DNA of 64,000 nt from Anas platyrhynchos (taxonomy: Eukaryota; Chordata; Aves; Anseriformes; Anatidae): assembly GCF_047663525.1 (NCBI RefSeq), contig NC_092613.1:4303501-4367500 (forward strand), in the 5' to 3' direction. Under the pieces are notes generated by a model, which did no database searches, was not told the DNA's origin, and worked only from the letters and a program-made list of their open reading frames with translations. Below are positions 23,101 to 32,550 of the stretch, piece by piece. The position numbers were made by a program, and so were the translations under genes. Position 1 is the stretch's first letter. Each line of letters opens with the position of its first letter.

Positions 23101-24473
23101 CTTTAGTGATCCAACAGTTCTTTAGCCAGATGCTCTTTCTCACTTAATAGACAAAGCAATTGTTTTGGCAGTGCATCTTCCCCTTTAATTTCAGTGGGTT
23201 TTGAGGTACTTGCATGCTGGAGACTGATTCTGGACCATGCCAGTCACTGACTCCTAGTAATTTGTTTAACGCATCCATTACGCAGTATTTTGGCTCTTCC
23301 TCCATACAGGATTTCATGGTACCCGGAGGAAAGTGCCCCAAATTTCTGGTGCTGAATATGACTGAATTAAAATGCATTTGCTGTACTGCCTGCCTGGGAA
23401 AAGGTGGTGCTGCCCCAGGTTTTGTTCCCCTTTTCGAGAACAGATTGTAGTTTACAGGCTTTGATTTGTACACGGCATGAGTCCAGGCTGAGAACTCAAA
23501 CAAAGACGTTTGCTAAGATGTTTTTTTAACTAAGACTATTTTTTTTTTTATAAAGGAGTGGATGATTTTTTTTTCTAAATCAAAGTTGCTTTTTCCTTTT
23601 TAGTTTTGTATTTACAAAAACAAACAAACAAAACCACCTAACCGTAGCTGGTTTTGAGCTTTCTTTGGAATTGTTCTTTTTAGAAGATAAAAATTATGCA
23701 ACTCTTAAGGGGTACATGCCTGCCTCCCTCCTAGGGAGGAGGTAGGGCACCTTCCAGGATGTACCTGTAGCGAAAAGTTCATGCCTTCACAAGGCTGCTG
23801 TGAGACACAGACCAGATGCCAAATAGTACCTCCAACCAACTCGTTCTGTGCCCAGCTGATGTGGGTTCAGTTGCTTTAATGCTCATACCACCCCACTTCA
23901 GAAGTTTCTAGTAGCAGAATTTTTCCTGGCTTTCTTCTGCTTGCATCATTTTCATGCAATCAGATCTTTATTTTAGAGCAAGCACAGTGTTTGCAACACT
24001 GTCTTGTTGCAAAAAGTCTCCCTTGTAGGTCTCCTATTGGCATTACTGCATTTTTATTTTTTTTTCAAAAGGAAGTAAATGTGCTGCTCTTACCAAGTAG
24101 ATCTAGTTCACTTTTCTTACCCGTGGAAGAATAACCTGAGATTCCCTAACAGGGCAGAGAACAGTCAAGTTCAGTTTGCAATGTAGACATTTTTGCTAAT
24201 TGTGATGTATGGCAGTGGGACTGATTTGTAATACAAATGTTATTTAATCTGTCTGTATTTTGATACTTGAATTTCCTTTTATTTTCTGTATATACAATTG
24301 TTAATCTGTTCAAATTTGTCTGAATTTTCAACATCTTGTGGTACCAAACATAACCAATCTGTGCAACAACATAGACTGACCTCACTACAACAAGGCGAGA
24401 TTGTAAATATTCCTGGGCTTCCAGCAGTCGTTTTGTTGTTTTCATAATTGTACAACTTAGAACAGACTGAATT

Positions 24474-24479
24474 AATAAA
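24474..24479 (+). terminator. ANKS1A: Candidate ANKS1A poly(A) signal AATAAA
   Basis: AATAAA sits at the end of an AT-rich block, after which base composition changes. It is the first canonical hexamer I noticed on the + strand after the ANKS1A stop. Confidence 0.4.
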
Positions 24480-24499
24480 CAAACTTAGACACACGTTCG

Positions 24500-25715
24500 C
24501 CCTGTTATCACTGCGACATACGCGTTGTGCAGAAGTTTCCTGTTCATCTGTGCAAGCAATGCTGTTCTTGTCCTCATCTCACAGATGCAACCTGTGCAGC
24601 CGAAGCAGGTAAGAGAAAGGGGTGAGGGTGGGCAGCTGAGAGGTGTGATTAGTTCAGCCTGGTGCTGTACCTGTGTTGCTTTGCTTTGTAAATCCAAGGA
24701 ACAAGAGACCATCAGCAGTGTCAAGCAGTGTGCAGAGATGATTTGCTGCTCTCGTAGAAGCAAAGGACGGGCTGCTGCTCTGCTGGGAGCAGGCCTGGTG
24801 CAAGTCCTTGGCCGCAGTGCAGGGTTTGTGCTGTCCTGAGGTGCGTGGCACGCAGGATGTGGGGTGTTGGTGGTGCAAATCACTTTGGTTGAAGTCGCTC
24901 GTTTTGCAGTTAATCATACTGATCACCATATGACTGGGATTGATTCAGTATTGATCCTGAATACTGAATTATTTTGAGACTAATTTATGCGTAAAAGCAC
25001 ATCCATGTGCTCTGCTAAAGATACACCTACCTGTAACACGATGGTCTCCAACCTCTTTGTTGTCCACATAATTGTGGGCAAGGCTGATTTTTACCCCTTT
25101 CCATGAACACCTGCAAGGACTGATCCACTGAGGGAGGACTGTCAGGACCCTAACTTACTGATGATAAACACTAACATCAGTGTTCTGCTGCAGCACAGCA
25201 GCAATTAATTCATATAACAATTCTAACAGTTCAGGCAGCCATTGCATGTAGTATTTAACCTGCAAAGATTTTTGGCATACCAAGTAGGATGTTTTCTTTA
25301 CATAAAATTAGAGCAAGAAATCCAGACATTTAAATACAGGTGAAAGTTCAGATTTTTGTGTCAAGTGAAATCTGGCTGATGTAAAATACTAAATTCATTG
25401 GGGGCTGCTAAATTTATACCACATGCTCCATTTCTAATAATTCAGTAAGACAGGTTTTCAAGCTAACTCTGAAATATATTGAGCAGTTTTAATGATCTTA
25501 AATACCATGTGGCTTTATCAAATCCAAACTGCGTCCCTGGGCTGTGACTAACATTTTGACAAAGTAGGCTACAGGCCCACAACAGAATTAACACCTTGAA
25601 TTAAAAACAAACAAACAAACAACTGCATTGCAGTTTTATAACCTTCATTTCCTTCCCTGCTAAATAGTGGCTTTTTTTTTTGGGGGGGGGAGGGTGAAAA
25701 AAAAAAAAAAAAGCA
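24500..25715. other. Convergent ANKS1A-TCP11 intergenic gap
   Basis: About 1.2 kb lies between the inferred 3' ends of two convergent genes. It contains an AAAC tetranucleotide run (about 25606-25624) and adjacent T, G and A homopolymers (25672-25712). I see no gene. Confidence 0.5.
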
Positions 25716-25736
25716 TTCCCTTTTGTAGTTGAGAGG

Positions 25737-25742
25737 TTTATT
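25737..25742 (-). terminator. TCP11: Candidate TCP11 poly(A) signal (AATAAA on the minus strand)
   Basis: TTTATT on the + strand reads AATAAA on the gene strand, about 155 nt past the TCP11 stop codon. This would give a very short 3' UTR, as is common for testis genes. Confidence 0.5.
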
Positions 25743-25894
25743 CAGCTATTGACACGCTAAGAGTCACTTCCCAGTAGCTGTGGCGGCCCAGATGGGTTTA
25801 TCTGATTGAGTTTTACAAGCTGAAGCATGATTTGAGAAACTGCTGGAGAATGTGTTCCACCCCTGCCCTCCTGTGTGGTACATAATAAAGATGA

Positions 25895-26133
25895 TCAGAA
25901 GGAATCTGTTCCTGCATCTGATTCTGGTTCTGCCTCTGGGAAAAGCACTTTCTTGAGAATTCCCAAGTAGAAAGGGCCAAACACCTGCCTGTTGTGGTGG
26001 ATCACGCTTCTAAACCTGCGCCCAACTTCCTGCAGCTCTTCCTGGATGGCATCAAGACCCTTTGGAAAATCTTTTTGAGAATTCCATCCATCAGGGGAAA
26101 TAAAACGGCTGAGGAACAAATGAATCCGCTGCT
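25895..26133 (-). CDS. TCP11: TCP11 coding exon 9 (last, with stop)
   Basis: This exon has 239 nt, starting after a strong pyrimidine tract ending in ccctacag. It encodes (E)QRIHLFLSRFISPDGWN, then DAIQEELQEVGRRFRSVI and HHNRQVFGPFYLGILKKV, and an acidic tail before TGA at 25897-25895. The HHNRQVFGP(F/Y)Y block is the conserved end of the family. The open frame extends upstream into the intron, but the family's VI-x-QRIHLFL junction fixes this acceptor. Confidence 0.93.
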
Positions 26134-27609
26134 CTGTAGGGAGCAAAAGCAGGAGAACAAAAATCAACCTTTGTACAGCAAGCAAGCCTTTGAGAGAAAG
26201 GATTCCTTGTGCAGTCGAGAGCAGATCCAAGGACAGCTGCGTTGTTTCAGGGTGGTGCAGACGAGCTCTAGATGGACTTGGGACATATTGGATTAGTGTG
26301 GTCTTCTTCCAAACACTAAGCAGATGAGACAGCAGCCAGCACAGGAACCAAGGTGAAGCTACCTGATGCTAGGAGAGTACTTGAGTATTAGGTGTACACT
26401 CCCTGTTTTCACTTTGTCCTGGGTTGTTGCTTTTAACAATGGCTTTACCAGGGATACTGGGCTGCAGGACGTTAGGTTTGATGGATTTGGCAATGCTTAC
26501 ACTGAAGTGGAGCAGTTCAACAATACAGGCTTTTTGTCCACTCTAAATTTTTGCCCAGAACTGTCACGCATCTTAGAAGCACAAAGGAATATAGAACTTC
26601 AGAGCCCAGAATTTATCTAGCCTGCCACAGCAGCATTTTAAAACTGAAATTATTCAAGCAGCCTCTCTGAGGGACACAGAGCTGAGGCTCATCTACCCGA
26701 CTGCCTTGGATGTTGCTGTTTCAAGTATGTATTTGGAAAGCGCTGAGAGTGACAAAGAGCACAGACAAGACACTGCTTTTTAGAAGTGGAGAGGGGAAGG
26801 CTGTCTGGCTCTGCAGCTTCTAACGCCACGCCATCAGTGAGTCACTGCCATCACACGCTGCCCAGCAAGGCTGGGTTAGGCTATTAATTCAGCCTTCCAA
26901 ATTACTTCAGAACAAAATAGGCTGCTCTGACATGGAAGGAATAAATCCAAATAGTGTGATAGAATCTTTGTGGGCTGAGAAGGATACTTAAGTGAATGCA
27001 GCACTGGGCAGGAAGAGCCTCACCTTATTTTCATAGCTGATAAAAGCTTGTCTTCCATGTGGAAGTAATCTTTCCTGCAGTGTACGAGCTGCCCGTGGCA
27101 CTGCAATCTGATGGGGAGCTAGTAGCGTTCAGAGTCTAATAAAAGGTCAAAATAATCAGCTCTTATCCAAGACATTTGAATAAATATTTTGATGGAGCAG
27201 CATTATAGGGCAGCTGGTTAGCTGAATACCAGGCAGTGCACTCCCTAGGGATAAATATTATTTAAAGATCTTAGCGTGGTGCTTTACTAGAGCCAGTGAT
27301 TAAGCCCTCACTCTACACACTAGCCTGAAGATTGCAACACCACCTAGTAACAGACCTTGCACTTAGGCCTGTTTAGCTTTTAGCAAGGATGGTAGGATTT
27401 AAGAGATTTTCAAAGCAATTACTGTTTGGGAGTCTTTCAGGGTGAAATAGGAAAATCAGGGCAGTTTCTAAACCTAGCTTCTTGACCCTGCAGTAGTTCT
27501 ACACAATGCAGGGAGTTCCTTTGCTAGTACCTGTCCTGCAGGGTTATAAGCCTAAACCTTTTATGAAAGCCTCTTCATTGCTGAGGGAAACACGAGCTCA
27601 GAGACTCAC
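26134..27609 (-). other. TCP11: TCP11 intron 8
   Basis: This 1.5-kb intron is bounded by a gtgagt donor at 27609 and the ctacag acceptor at 26134. It contains no recognisable gene. A short + strand open frame (26366-26620) has no family I recognise. Confidence 0.7.
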
Positions 27610-27773
27610 CAATGACATGCCAGACTGTGTTGCTCTTGTCTGCGATGCTTTTTATCTGGCCTTTCAGGGAAGCACATCTGTCACTGGTAAGAGCAGGGTA
27701 ACCCAGCTGCGAGAGCGCCCTGCTGACTTCCTGCAGCACCTGATCGCTGATGTCTTGCAAAGCTTCTTCACAC
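27610..27773 (-). CDS. TCP11: TCP11 coding exon 8
   Basis: This exon has 164 nt, acceptor gatttag, donor gtgagt, entering in phase 2 and leaving in phase 1. It encodes (R)CEEALQDISDQVLQEVSRAL, then GYPALTSDRCASLKGQI and DKSNTVWHVI. It corresponds to the family segment between the LLE helix and QRIHLFL. Confidence 0.92.
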
Positions 27774-28249
27774 CTAAATCACACAAAGGTATACACCTGC
27801 ACTCCAACCATTGGGCACATTTGCTGGGGAAGGGGTCTCAGGCACACAGCAAGCGGGGAAGTCTCTCCATGTGCCCTTTGGGTGTTATCACAGGCAGAGA
27901 GCAGCATCTGACAAACCCCACTCGGCCACAGCTCTGGTGCCTGCTGCAAGTGAGCCACACTTCCCTTCTTCTGCTCTTCGGCAGGCAGGTAGCTGCCCTG
28001 AGGCTGGCTCCTGTGACACGGGGCTCAGCACTCCTGCCTGCTCCCTTTAACCAAGAAGGGACAGTTGCCCTGGGGAGCTGACACCCAGCTAAATACACAG
28101 GCTGGCTTCCCCCGCTCCTTGCAGTGGACCTGGCTGCCATTTGGATCTCAGATCCCCTTCTGCTGCCAAAGGAGGTTCCTGCTGCTTGTCCCGCACCCAA
28201 CCAGTACCTACACACTCTTCTTCTGGAAAAGAAAATGTAAATAACCCAC

Positions 28250-28434
28250 CTGGTACAAGACAGCCCTTCCAAGAGGACCTTTGTTACCAGTTTCAGCCTA
28301 GCTACAAACCCAGGTGAGCCAAATAAGGCACTTCCACACGTGCTGCTGGTCACTAGCAGGACTGCAGCTGTGGTGGCAAGCTGATTCACCTGCGCTCGGA
28401 CTTCCTGCAGCCGGGCCTGGTCCATAAGCAGTGT
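28250..28434 (-). CDS. TCP11: TCP11 coding exon 7
   Basis: This exon has 185 nt, acceptor ctgttcacag, donor gtgggt. It encodes TLLMDQARLQEVRAQVNQL, a VLLVTSSTCGSALFGSPGF stretch, and RLKLVTKVLLEGLSCT. The LFGSP-F block and VTK-LLE are strongly conserved in TCP11 proteins. Confidence 0.94.
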
Positions 28435-28733
28435 CTGTGAACAGAAACCAGTCAGCCTGTGGGTGCAGAGACAATGGCTGTGATGACTGAGCAGCTCTCA
28501 AGCCACGGAACTGGACTGTACCAGCCCCATGAAGCTGCGTGGAGGGAGGCAGCAGAGAAGGTTAGTTTTGTGGAAAGTCCAACTTGTTTCTCACGGGGAA
28601 TAAACCCCGTACAATGACTCGTGTAAAGGGGACAGAGACTCTTGCCAGTTCTTTCTATAAAAGACACAGAACCTATACACTTTTTCATTTTGTATATCTT
28701 TATGCTGTAAGGGTGTCCCAGCCCTCATCCTAC

Positions 28734-28933
28734 CTCAGGGTATTCCTTTTGTCCAGGCTCCCAGCAGAGCAGGTTCATGTATCCTTGATTTAGCACAGCC
28801 GTGAGACTTGGCAGAGCTGGGCTACCACCGACTGCCCCCTGTAAGGCTGCAGAGTGGGGCTGTGACTCTGAAAGGGATGCAGACACTTCTGCTGCTGCTT
28901 CGCGCAGCCACTCTGTGGTGTGATCCAGGCTGT
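28734..28933 (-). CDS. TCP11: TCP11 coding exon 6
   Basis: This exon has 200 nt, acceptor gttgcag, donor gtagga. It encodes (N)SLDHTTEWLREAAAEVS, a variable Ser/Ala-rich stretch, and LNQGYMNLLCWEPG ending EYPE, which joins exon 7 TLLMDQ. A 23-T tract on the gene strand lies about 15 nt before the acceptor. Confidence 0.92.
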
Positions 28934-28948
28934 CTGCAACAGGGTTTT

Positions 28949-28971
28949 AAAAAAAAAAAAAAAAAAAAAAA
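28949..28971. repeat. Homopolymer A23 (T23 on the gene strand), TCP11 intron 5
   Basis: This is an uninterrupted run of 23 A on the + strand. On the TCP11 strand it forms the pyrimidine tract region before the exon 6 acceptor. Confidence 0.95.
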
Positions 28972-29390
28972 TAGGTTAAACTAACTGAGTAAGAAGTGGC
29001 TATGTGATGTTCCAGCTGAAGGGGATGCACATCCACAATGCCAGGGCATATGCTGGGTCCTGGGGTGGTGGGGGGTTTTGCACCTTCTCTAATTTTCAAA
29101 AATTAATGTCCTGTTGGCAGGGCACAGGGTTAGGCCTCCTGACACTGGTATCTGGAGGACTTTATGCTGTAGAGAGGGTTTCAGTCTTTGAATAGCACCT
29201 CTAATTAAGCCTTATAAATGAGAGAGGCAGCCAGAGAGAAATATTCTACAGCCTAGCACAGAAGGGATGCCTGCACCAAATGCCAGCTTTTCATTTAAAT
29301 ACACCTGCTAATGCCATTTTGCTGATTCCTCTGGGGGTCTCAAAACACTTAAAACTTGCGAGCTCTTACAGTCACTCATGAGGCAGCTAT

Positions 29391-29490
29391 TAGGCCCATC
29401 TTATGCATGCAGAAACTGAAGCACACTGACTTCTTTTCTGCAGCATATGGTAGAGAAGAGGCTGAGAAAGGGACCCAGGGGTCCTTCAGC
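29391..29490 (+). repeat. Possible ancient MIR-like SINE fragment
   Basis: The stretch reads like the MIR core and 3' part: CCCATcttatgcatgcAGAAACTGAAGC, then a CAGCATATGGTAGAGAAGAGG segment and GGGACCCAGGGGTCC. These recall the MIR motifs 'cccattttacagatgaggaaactgaggc' and 'cagagctgggattcgaaccc'. The match is by eye and divergent. Confidence 0.35.
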
Positions 29491-29625
29491 TTTTAGAGGC
29501 ATTTCTCTTTTCTTTTACTGAGCATGTGATGAAAGCATCAGCTTTAGAATATTCAAGGTCCTTTCTGGTGCTTCATTATCTCCCACAGAAGTAATAGGTC
29601 TCGTCTCCCGTCCCCACTGACTTAC

Positions 29626-29762
29626 TGGGAAGCTTGTCTAAGAGTTCCTGGAATTTCTTCCGTTCGTACTGGATGGAATGGTCCCGCAAGTGGGGGCGGA
29701 GGCTCTGGATGCTAAAATTCAGCATATCCATTTTCATCAGGTCCAACACCCGGAAAATCTCC
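29626..29762 (-). CDS. TCP11: TCP11 coding exon 5
   Basis: This exon has 137 nt, acceptor tcatccag, donor gtaagt. It encodes (R)[18 protein letters not shown], then [20 protein letters not shown] and ELLDKLP. The MKMDM-NF-IQSL-PHL-HSIQYE block is diagnostic for the TCP11 family. Confidence 0.95.
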
Positions 29763-30113
29763 CTGGATGAGACACGGTGAATTGAAAGGTTAATACGTTA
29801 GTAAAAGTGAAAGTTGTGGGTCAGTTTAGAATGCTAAGAAAGGGAAACTCAGAAATTCTTTACTCGGTATTCTGACAAAAGGCTTTTCAGTATAATTGGA
29901 GTTCCCTAAAAATTACTAGAAAAATTGGATTTACTTCACTGAAGATTGTTCTATTATCTAGGAGCAACTGGGCAACACGAGTGTAACTACCCTGAAAAAG
30001 AACCAAAACCAAAAAATGAAAGTAATTCCAGGGCAGTTTCCGCTTAACCCAGTGTTTTAACGTTGAGGGTTCTGCTGGTCTGCATAGCCCAAGACAGAGG
30101 GAGCATCGCCCAC

Positions 30114-30334
30114 CTGAAAAGCTGAGCTGGGTCTGTGAGGCTTTGCAGTCCTTGCACTTCCTCATCTCGAACGGGTGCACACAGCATTGCCATCGTGTCA
30201 AGGATGTATGTGGTGAGGCCACAGATGTCCAGAACCCCGTGCTCAGCCTCTTGTCTAATTAACTCCATGTCAAGGGCCTCTTCAATTCGGCTTTGCAATC
30301 GGTTGTGTCGTGGCAGCAGCAATGACAGCAGAGC
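30114..30334 (-). CDS. TCP11: TCP11 coding exon 4
   Basis: This exon has 221 nt, acceptor tgggcag, donor gtgggc. It encodes ALLSLLLPRHNRLQSRIEEA, then LDMELIRQEAEHGVLDICG, and MAMLCAPVRDEEVQGLQSL before TDPAQLF(R). The LLLP-HNRL-S-IEE, RQEAEHG and LCAPVRDE motifs match mammalian TCP11 closely. Confidence 0.95.
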
Positions 30335-31032
30335 CTGCCCAAAGAAGTAACGCTAATTTTTAATCCAAAACCACAATAGATCTTCGGAATTGCTCAACAG
30401 GAATCAAGGTTGGCCTTGAATTGAGACTCAGTACACAAATTGTGGGGCACACGTTGCGTTAAGGGAATGTTTGTCTCTAATGACTCACTGCAGGGTGTCT
30501 GGCTACTGTTTTGCAGATTGCAAAATCTCCTTTATCACCATGCACAAAAGAAGGGAGTTACCTGCCTGGAATCTAATGGGAAAATGTGGACTGAAGAACT
30601 ATACACAGCTTCATGCTCCGCTAAGAACTGTTGTCTTTTAGCTCTAAACAATGTTCTTGAGGACCACGCTGTACACTTACACAGTAGGTACAGTTAGTTC
30701 ATCATATAGCTAAGGGTGTCTTTGTACAGAGAATTGCAGTTTTTGGTTGTCAGATGCTATACCTGGAATGGCTGTTACTAAAACCAACAGCTCAACAGGC
30801 TTTCCATTGCTTTGGTAGAGCGTTTTTTAAAGACCTGAAACCAGAGAATGAGTTTCCCTCTCAGACAGGTTTTATAAGGTGCAGTTGTGTAACTTATGTC
30901 TCCCTATAAACTATATGGAGCTTGTTTTTGCCTCTTACACATGTTCACATGGGAATATTTGGATTTAAGGGGTGGGGTGATGATTAAGGGAAGACTAATT
31001 CTAAGGTCTTCCCTGTGCCAGGATCAGCTGAC

Positions 31033-31153
31033 CTCCTTTATCTCCTGCAGCAGCTGGATTGCCTGAGTGTAGTTGGGGGGGCTGGCAGAGATCTGTTCTT
31101 TCAGGTTGTCCCAGAAAGCTTTGTGCAATGTCTCCTTCACTCTGTTTTCCAGG
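31033..31153 (-). CDS. TCP11: TCP11 coding exon 3
   Basis: This exon has 121 nt, acceptor tttcttag, donor gtcagc. It encodes (S)[19 protein letters not shown], then [19 protein letters not shown] and KE. The RVKET-HKAFWD-LKEQ-S block is the start of the TCP11 domain proper. Confidence 0.95.
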
Positions 31154-31686
31154 CTAAGAAAGAAGAGAGGGAAGCAGGGGGTTTATCTTAGCATCAGATA
31201 AACACAACTTCTCAGTATGATGGGGCCATTCCTCTCTGCTTTCATTGTAGTTTAGGTCTTTTGACGTTTTCTTCTCCTAGTCTTTCCTCCAAACTGGCAG
31301 CGATACACCTCATGAAAATCTCTCTCAGATTAAATGTCCCATTCATCTAAAACAGGACTCTATCCTCTCAACCCTGCTCATAAAACGCACTTAGCCCTTC
31401 TTAACTATGGGATAAAAAGAGCATAGTATTTTTCACAGAAACTCTTATATGTCCTCAGAGAAGATCAAGAGAATATTTTTCTAGCTAGCGCTGATGCAAT
31501 GAAGGAGAGGATGTCAGCAGCTTAAACAGATCTTTAACTAACGAGCAGACACCTCAGAGCTGTTCAGTGAAAATTCTGCTTTGTTCTTGTCAAAGCTGCA
31601 GCTCACGCAGCCGAAGCCTCTAATTCTTTCAGTGTTAGTGAGTCACATCTGACATTCGCTGTATTTAAGAACTTCTTAGTAAATCG

Positions 31687-31750
31687 TGAAGCAACGAATA
31701 AATAAAACAACACAGTTCCCCCCCCCCCCCCTTTTTTATTTGTTGCTTCA
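31687..31750. repeat. Inverted repeat with a C14 (G14) loop in TCP11 intron 2
   Basis: The left arm 31687-31702 (tgaagcaacgaataaa) is the reverse complement of the right arm 31735-31750 with one mismatch in 16. Between them lies C14 (31718-31731), which reads G14 on the gene strand. Confidence 0.8.
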
Positions 31751-31845
31751 GGAACTCTTTTCTTTTTACTTCTATAGTCAGAACCTAACCTCCTTTCCGT
31801 GTTCTCACATCTTTTCTGTAATGTGACAGAAAGAAGCCTAGCCTG

Positions 31846-31848
<3 letters not shown>

Positions 31849-31876
<28 letters not shown>
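31849..31876. repeat. (AT)14 microsatellite, TCP11 intron 2
   Basis: Fourteen perfect AT units lie about 40 nt past the 5' splice site of TCP11 exon 2 on the gene strand. Confidence 0.95.
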
Positions 31877-31879
<3 letters not shown>

Positions 31880-31915
31880 GTGTCTATACATTCAGGTATA
31901 CGTATTTATATGCAC

Positions 31916-32048
31916 CTGAATGGGGAGAAGTTGCCCATTTGCAGTTTGAAGTCACCATTCAGCACGATTTCATGCGCGAGGGTCAGTTTGTACATCTCGT
32001 CAGAGACTTCCTGCAGCTCGCTCACGGACAGGTCCTGTGGAGGGCTGG
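31916..32048 (-). CDS. TCP11: TCP11 coding exon 2
   Basis: This exon has 133 nt, acceptor gcctacag, donor gtgcat. It encodes (A)SPPQDLSVSELQEVSDEMY, then KLTLAHEIVLNGDFKLQ and MGNFSPF(S). LAHEIVLN-DF resembles TCP11-like paralogues and leads directly into S-LENRVKE. It starts with 2 nt of a codon, which requires exon 1 to end with 1 nt over. Confidence 0.9.
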
Positions 32049-32352
32049 CTGTAGGCAAGCAGCAGAAAATAAAGACCGTGAGGAGGACGGCTCAGCAGCC
32101 TCCTGCGAGAAGAAGGTTTAAAAACTGAGGGAAAAAGAGGGGTAATTTGTGTTTTAGGGGAGGAATGGGCTTTGCAAGGGCACTTTGCTGCTGGAGGACG
32201 CTGTGAGCTCGCTGGTCGATAGCAGGCTGACCCCTGCTGACCGCTGCTCGGCATCGCAAACCCTCACAGCGGCTCCCCTCAGCCCCGAGACCCCCCGTTT
32301 TGGCGATGTCCCGCAGCTCGCCGCTGAGGTGCCGGCGGCTCCGGGCCCGTAC

Positions 32353-32458
32353 CGGGTACCCGCGGCCTTTCCTCGCCGCAGTCCCGGGGCCGCCCGGCCG
32401 CTGCCTCAGCGCCTGCCGGCCGCGGGGGCCGCTCGTCGCCGGGGCTGGGCTTGGGCAT
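32353..32458 (-). CDS. TCP11: TCP11 coding exon 1 (start codon)
   Basis: The ATG at 32458-32456 has a good initiation context (gcaccATGc). It opens 35 codons plus one base (MPKPSPGDERPPRPAGAEAA and a GRPRDCGEERPRVP end). The donor after ...tacccg (gtacgg) leaves one G, which pairs with the 2-nt start of exon 2. The total frame is then exactly 501 residues. The N-terminus is Pro/Arg-rich and poorly conserved in the family, so this exon rests on phase, length and CpG-island position more than on similarity. Confidence 0.7.
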
Positions 32459-32490
32459 GGTGCTGCCAGGGCCGGGAAGGGGGCGCCGGG

Positions 32491-32550
32491 GTGGAAAAAG
32501 GGGCTCCAGGGTGGTAAAAGGGGCGCTGAGGTGGTAAAAGGGGCGCCGGA
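32491..32550. repeat. 20-bp tandem repeat, three copies, just upstream of the TCP11 ATG
   Basis: Units at 32491-32510, 32511-32530 and 32531-32550 share a gtggtaaaaggggc core, with a partial fourth copy before them. They lie 33-92 nt upstream of the start codon on the gene strand, so probably in the 5' UTR or core promoter. Confidence 0.9.

Larger units (their letters stand above)
1..24479 (+). other. ANKS1A: ANKS1A gene, 3' part (gene-level span)
   Basis: The ten coding exons found between 10177 and 18389 join into one open frame of 412 residues. It matches what I know of the C-terminus of ANKS1A (Odin), a cytoplasmic adaptor with ankyrin repeats, two SAM domains and a PTB domain that acts downstream of Eph and EGF receptors. 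The ankyrin repeats and the first half of SAM1 are upstream of the window. Sequence 1-10176 is read as intron because the first exon seen begins inside SAM1. The 3' limit is inferred from the only AATAAA I noticed downstream of the stop on this strand. The gene is convergent with TCP11. Confidence 0.9.
18390..24479 (+). other. ANKS1A: Putative ANKS1A 3' UTR
   Basis: About 6.1 kb follows the stop with no convincing coding exon. From about 21600 on it becomes AT- and T-rich, as 3' UTRs are. The first clear AATAAA on this strand is at 24474. A CpG-rich patch (about 20010-20400) interrupts it and a CR1-like fragment lies at 23038-23100. Whether the transcript truly covers the full length is inferred. 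A 288-codon antisense open frame at 21276-22142 has no recognisable content. Confidence 0.5.
25737..32458 (-). other. TCP11: TCP11 gene (gene-level span, start codon to poly(A) signal)
   Basis: Nine exons with GT/AG borders join to a 1506-nt reading frame (501 residues plus stop), close to the roughly 500 residues I know for mammalian TCP11. The protein belongs to the TCP11 family, which is mostly helical. The mammalian protein is testis-enriched and linked to cAMP/PKA signalling and sperm capacitation or motility. Matching blocks include [50 protein letters not shown] and QRIHLFL. Exon phases (1,2,0,2,1,0,2,1) are all mutually consistent, which strongly supports the model. Confidence 0.92.

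Noticed and set aside
26134..26315. Longer version of TCP11 exon 9 using an acceptor near 26316
   Set aside because: The frame is open and gives a plausible peptide, but the strong pyrimidine tract ending at 26134 and the conserved VI-E-QRIHLFL junction with exon 8 place the exon start at 26133. The longer version would also break the phase sum.
26366..26620. 84-codon + strand frame in TCP11 intron 8 with fairly protein-like composition
   Set aside because: It has no recognised family, is antisense to TCP11 and is short enough to arise by chance.
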